64,000 nt of DNA from Larimichthys crocea (lineage: Eukaryota > Chordata > Actinopteri > Sciaenidae). The first letter of the stretch is position 1, and the number at the start of each line of letters is the position of its first letter. Position numbers and translations under genes: made by a program. Positions 62,390 through 64,000 of this stretch are shown here, piece by piece. Below the pieces are notes generated by a model. The model saw only the letters and a program-made list of their open reading frames with translations. It searched no databases and had not been told where the DNA came from. The stretch spans positions 10,064,701-10,128,700 of the forward strand of contig NC_040016.1 of assembly GCF_000972845.2 (NCBI RefSeq), read 5' to 3'.

Positions 62390-63060
62390 GAGAGGGCCAT
62401 GAATCTGTGCACAAAATTTCATGGCAATCCAGCCTATAGTTGTTGTAGACATTAACCAAAAAACACAAATGTCAACATCATGGTAGTACTAGAGCAGGGG
62501 TTTTCAACCAAGGGTCTACGACCCCTAGGGTGCCTGCAGGGGGTCCGCCAATGTTTGTCGCAATAATTGCATTTTCACCAAAATAATGGTGAATGTGAGG
62601 GTGCAAATAATTAAGAAACTACAAACAGTGGAGGCATTTGCACTCCAGATGGATGAATCAGTGGACATGTTCAAACATGCACAGCATTTAATAACCAATA
62701 ATAATTATGCATGACCTTTTTTATATAGGCTAATAATCCAGCATATAAATAGGTTAATACGGTGAAATAAAAGTTGAATAAAGGGAATATAAAGTTACTA
62801 TAGGCCAGGCTTAAAATGTGAAACATGTGGGCGTCCCTGTTCTCTTTGTCTGTCGTTCAAAGCGTCCTGAAAAAAGTTGAAGACCCCTGCACTAGAGGAA
62901 AAGTCAGGGGGTCACCAACGTCAGTAGGATTCATCCTCTGGAGACCATGAGTGTTTGTACAAAATGTCCTGGCAATCCATTCAAAAGATGTAGAGTCACG
63001 ACCAAAGTGCTGGATTAATGGACAGACTGACTTTGCCATTCCTAGAACTGTGCCCCCAAC
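62390..63060 (+). repeat. teleost dispersed repeat with duplicated CATGGCAATCCA unit, interrupted
   Basis: The left part (62390-62494) has CATGAATCTGTGCACAAAAT, TTCATGGCAATCCAGCC and ATGTCAACATCATGGTAG. The right part (62890-63060) has GAGGAAAAGTCAGGGGGTCA, GGATTCATCCTCTGGAGACC, TGTACAAAATGTCCTGGCAA and GGACAGACTGACTTTGCCAT. I recall these as consecutive parts of one very common fish repeat. An hAT element sits between them. Confidence 0.65.
62495..62889 (+). mobile_element. hAT (Charlie-like) deletion derivative with transposase trace
   Basis: The ends are CAGGGGTTTTCAAC and, from the other side, CAGGGGTCTTCAAC, a typical hAT inverted repeat. The flanks TACTAGAG (62487-62494) and CACTAGAG (62890-62897) form an 8-bp target duplication with one mismatch. 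An in-frame fragment at 62637-62696 reads FALQMDESVDMFKHAQHLIT. It resembles the LQLDESTDV...AQL block of hAT transposases. The rest of the transposase is deleted. Confidence 0.8.
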
Positions 63061-64000
63061 ACGGCTAAAAACTGGAAATGAAGCGGAGTTGCACAACCAA
63101 AAGACAATTTATATTACTTAACAGCAATTACTGTCACCAAGTCATGTTAGGGAAGATTATTTCTTTCCTTCAAGCTGTTCAAATCCCAAACAGTCTCCTC
63201 TCCAACACACAGGCACATCATTAATTCTACAAAGAAATGTGCTGTCACAATCATTTTAAACACGCAATGAATTGAAAAGAGAATTGAAGTGCCAGAGTTA
63301 TACAAGTTATATGTTTTACTAAATTTGCCAAATGAGAAAAATGAACGACTTTATTGATGCCATCTCCAGAAAAATACTTGAAAGAATAAACACATTAATA
63401 ACGATACACTTACCAGCTCTGGACTTTTTCTGGCAAAAGCTACTGCGTATTTTCTGGCCTGCGAGTCATATATTTCATTCTACTCCAGCACGAATGTTTT
63501 TGTTGTAATCCATCCCCCCTTGGAGATGTCCAGACAAAGAGAAAGGATGCCAAAATGAGATGTTGATCTGCCCTTATATTTTGCCAATGCTTTTACTGTA
63601 TTACTGTCAGCGGAAAATCAGAGGCTTCAAAAAAGCTCTGGCTGAAGAGCAAAGAAAGACTGTCGGCTGCAACAGACGGAGAACCTTAAATTTAACTAAG
63701 TCTTTGCTTGAAATGGATGCGGAGGACAATGATTTGTTGTTGATCGGCATTGATAATGAGGGTGTTCGGGATCTTTTGTGGTCTTGTATGACATTTGTAA
63801 GTTGTGTAATAGAGAACAGTCTGATGGTTCTGGTTCAGGCAAATCGGTCATGCTGCATAGCTCCCTGAATCCAATTAAGAGTCGGAGGGGCCCAAATGGC
63901 TGTTTTTATGTGTTTTCTGTGCTGGCTGCGCCTGCTGTTGGGTGTGGTGTGGCCTGCAGCGAGGTGAAGTTAAGCGCACAAACACATTCTTCCTCTGGAT

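Larger units (their letters stand above)
59331..64000 (+). other. micos10: micos10 intron 1, presumed
   Basis: No second Mic10 exon is visible, so this stretch is presumed to be the start of a long first intron. It contains an AAT-type simple repeat (59840-59867), a teleost repeat split by an hAT element (62390-63060) and several short frames of unknown nature (59784-60080, 60332-60676, 63560-63868). None of the frames resembles a protein I know. Confidence 0.5.

Overview
This window looks like a stretch of teleost fish nuclear genome. It is AT-rich, with long introns, many CA/GT microsatellites and many degraded transposons of types I recall from spiny-rayed (percomorph) fishes. Exons have GT-AG boundaries and encode proteins close to vertebrate orthologues. 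There are no bacterial-type operons, CRISPR arrays or RNA genes that I can support.

Layout, left to right. (1) 598-38220, minus strand: the first five coding exons of celsr2, a nine-cadherin Flamingo-type adhesion GPCR. The large first exon (34677-38220) encodes the signal peptide and cadherin repeats. Exons at 14871-15578, 6054-6276, 798-913 and 598-686 encode the EGF modules and the start of the first laminin-G domain. The spliced part is 4680 nt, or 1560 codons in one open frame. The rest of the gene, including the seven-pass region, lies off the left edge. (2) About 38.2-40.75 kb: an intergenic gap with microsatellites, a hairpin made of two facing octamer motifs, and a degenerate palindromic repeat. 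(3) 41814-53680, minus strand: a complete capzb gene (F-actin capping protein beta). Its exons join into an exact 272-codon beta-2 type protein. An alternative 3' exon at 43777-43879 encodes the beta-1 (muscle type) tail. (4) 53.8-59.2 kb: an intergenic gap rich in transposon copies. (5) 59270-59330, plus strand: the first exon of micos10 (a MICOS core subunit), behind a palindromic CRE. The rest of the window is its first intron, or DNA I cannot assign.

The three genes are not functionally linked: one acts in planar cell polarity and adhesion, one in actin capping, one in mitochondrial cristae. The divergent capzb/micos10 pair matches the human arrangement as I recall it, whereas celsr2 next to capzb does not. 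Noncoding DNA holds two hAT-type elements with 8-bp target duplications, one nested in another repeat, plus non-LTR retrotransposon 3' ends and several repeat families with multiple copies here. I did not find a previously undescribed multi-gene system. The most useful observations are the conserved capzb tail choice, the datable nested insertion, a foldback formed inside one repeat copy, and the two regulatory-looking palindromes.
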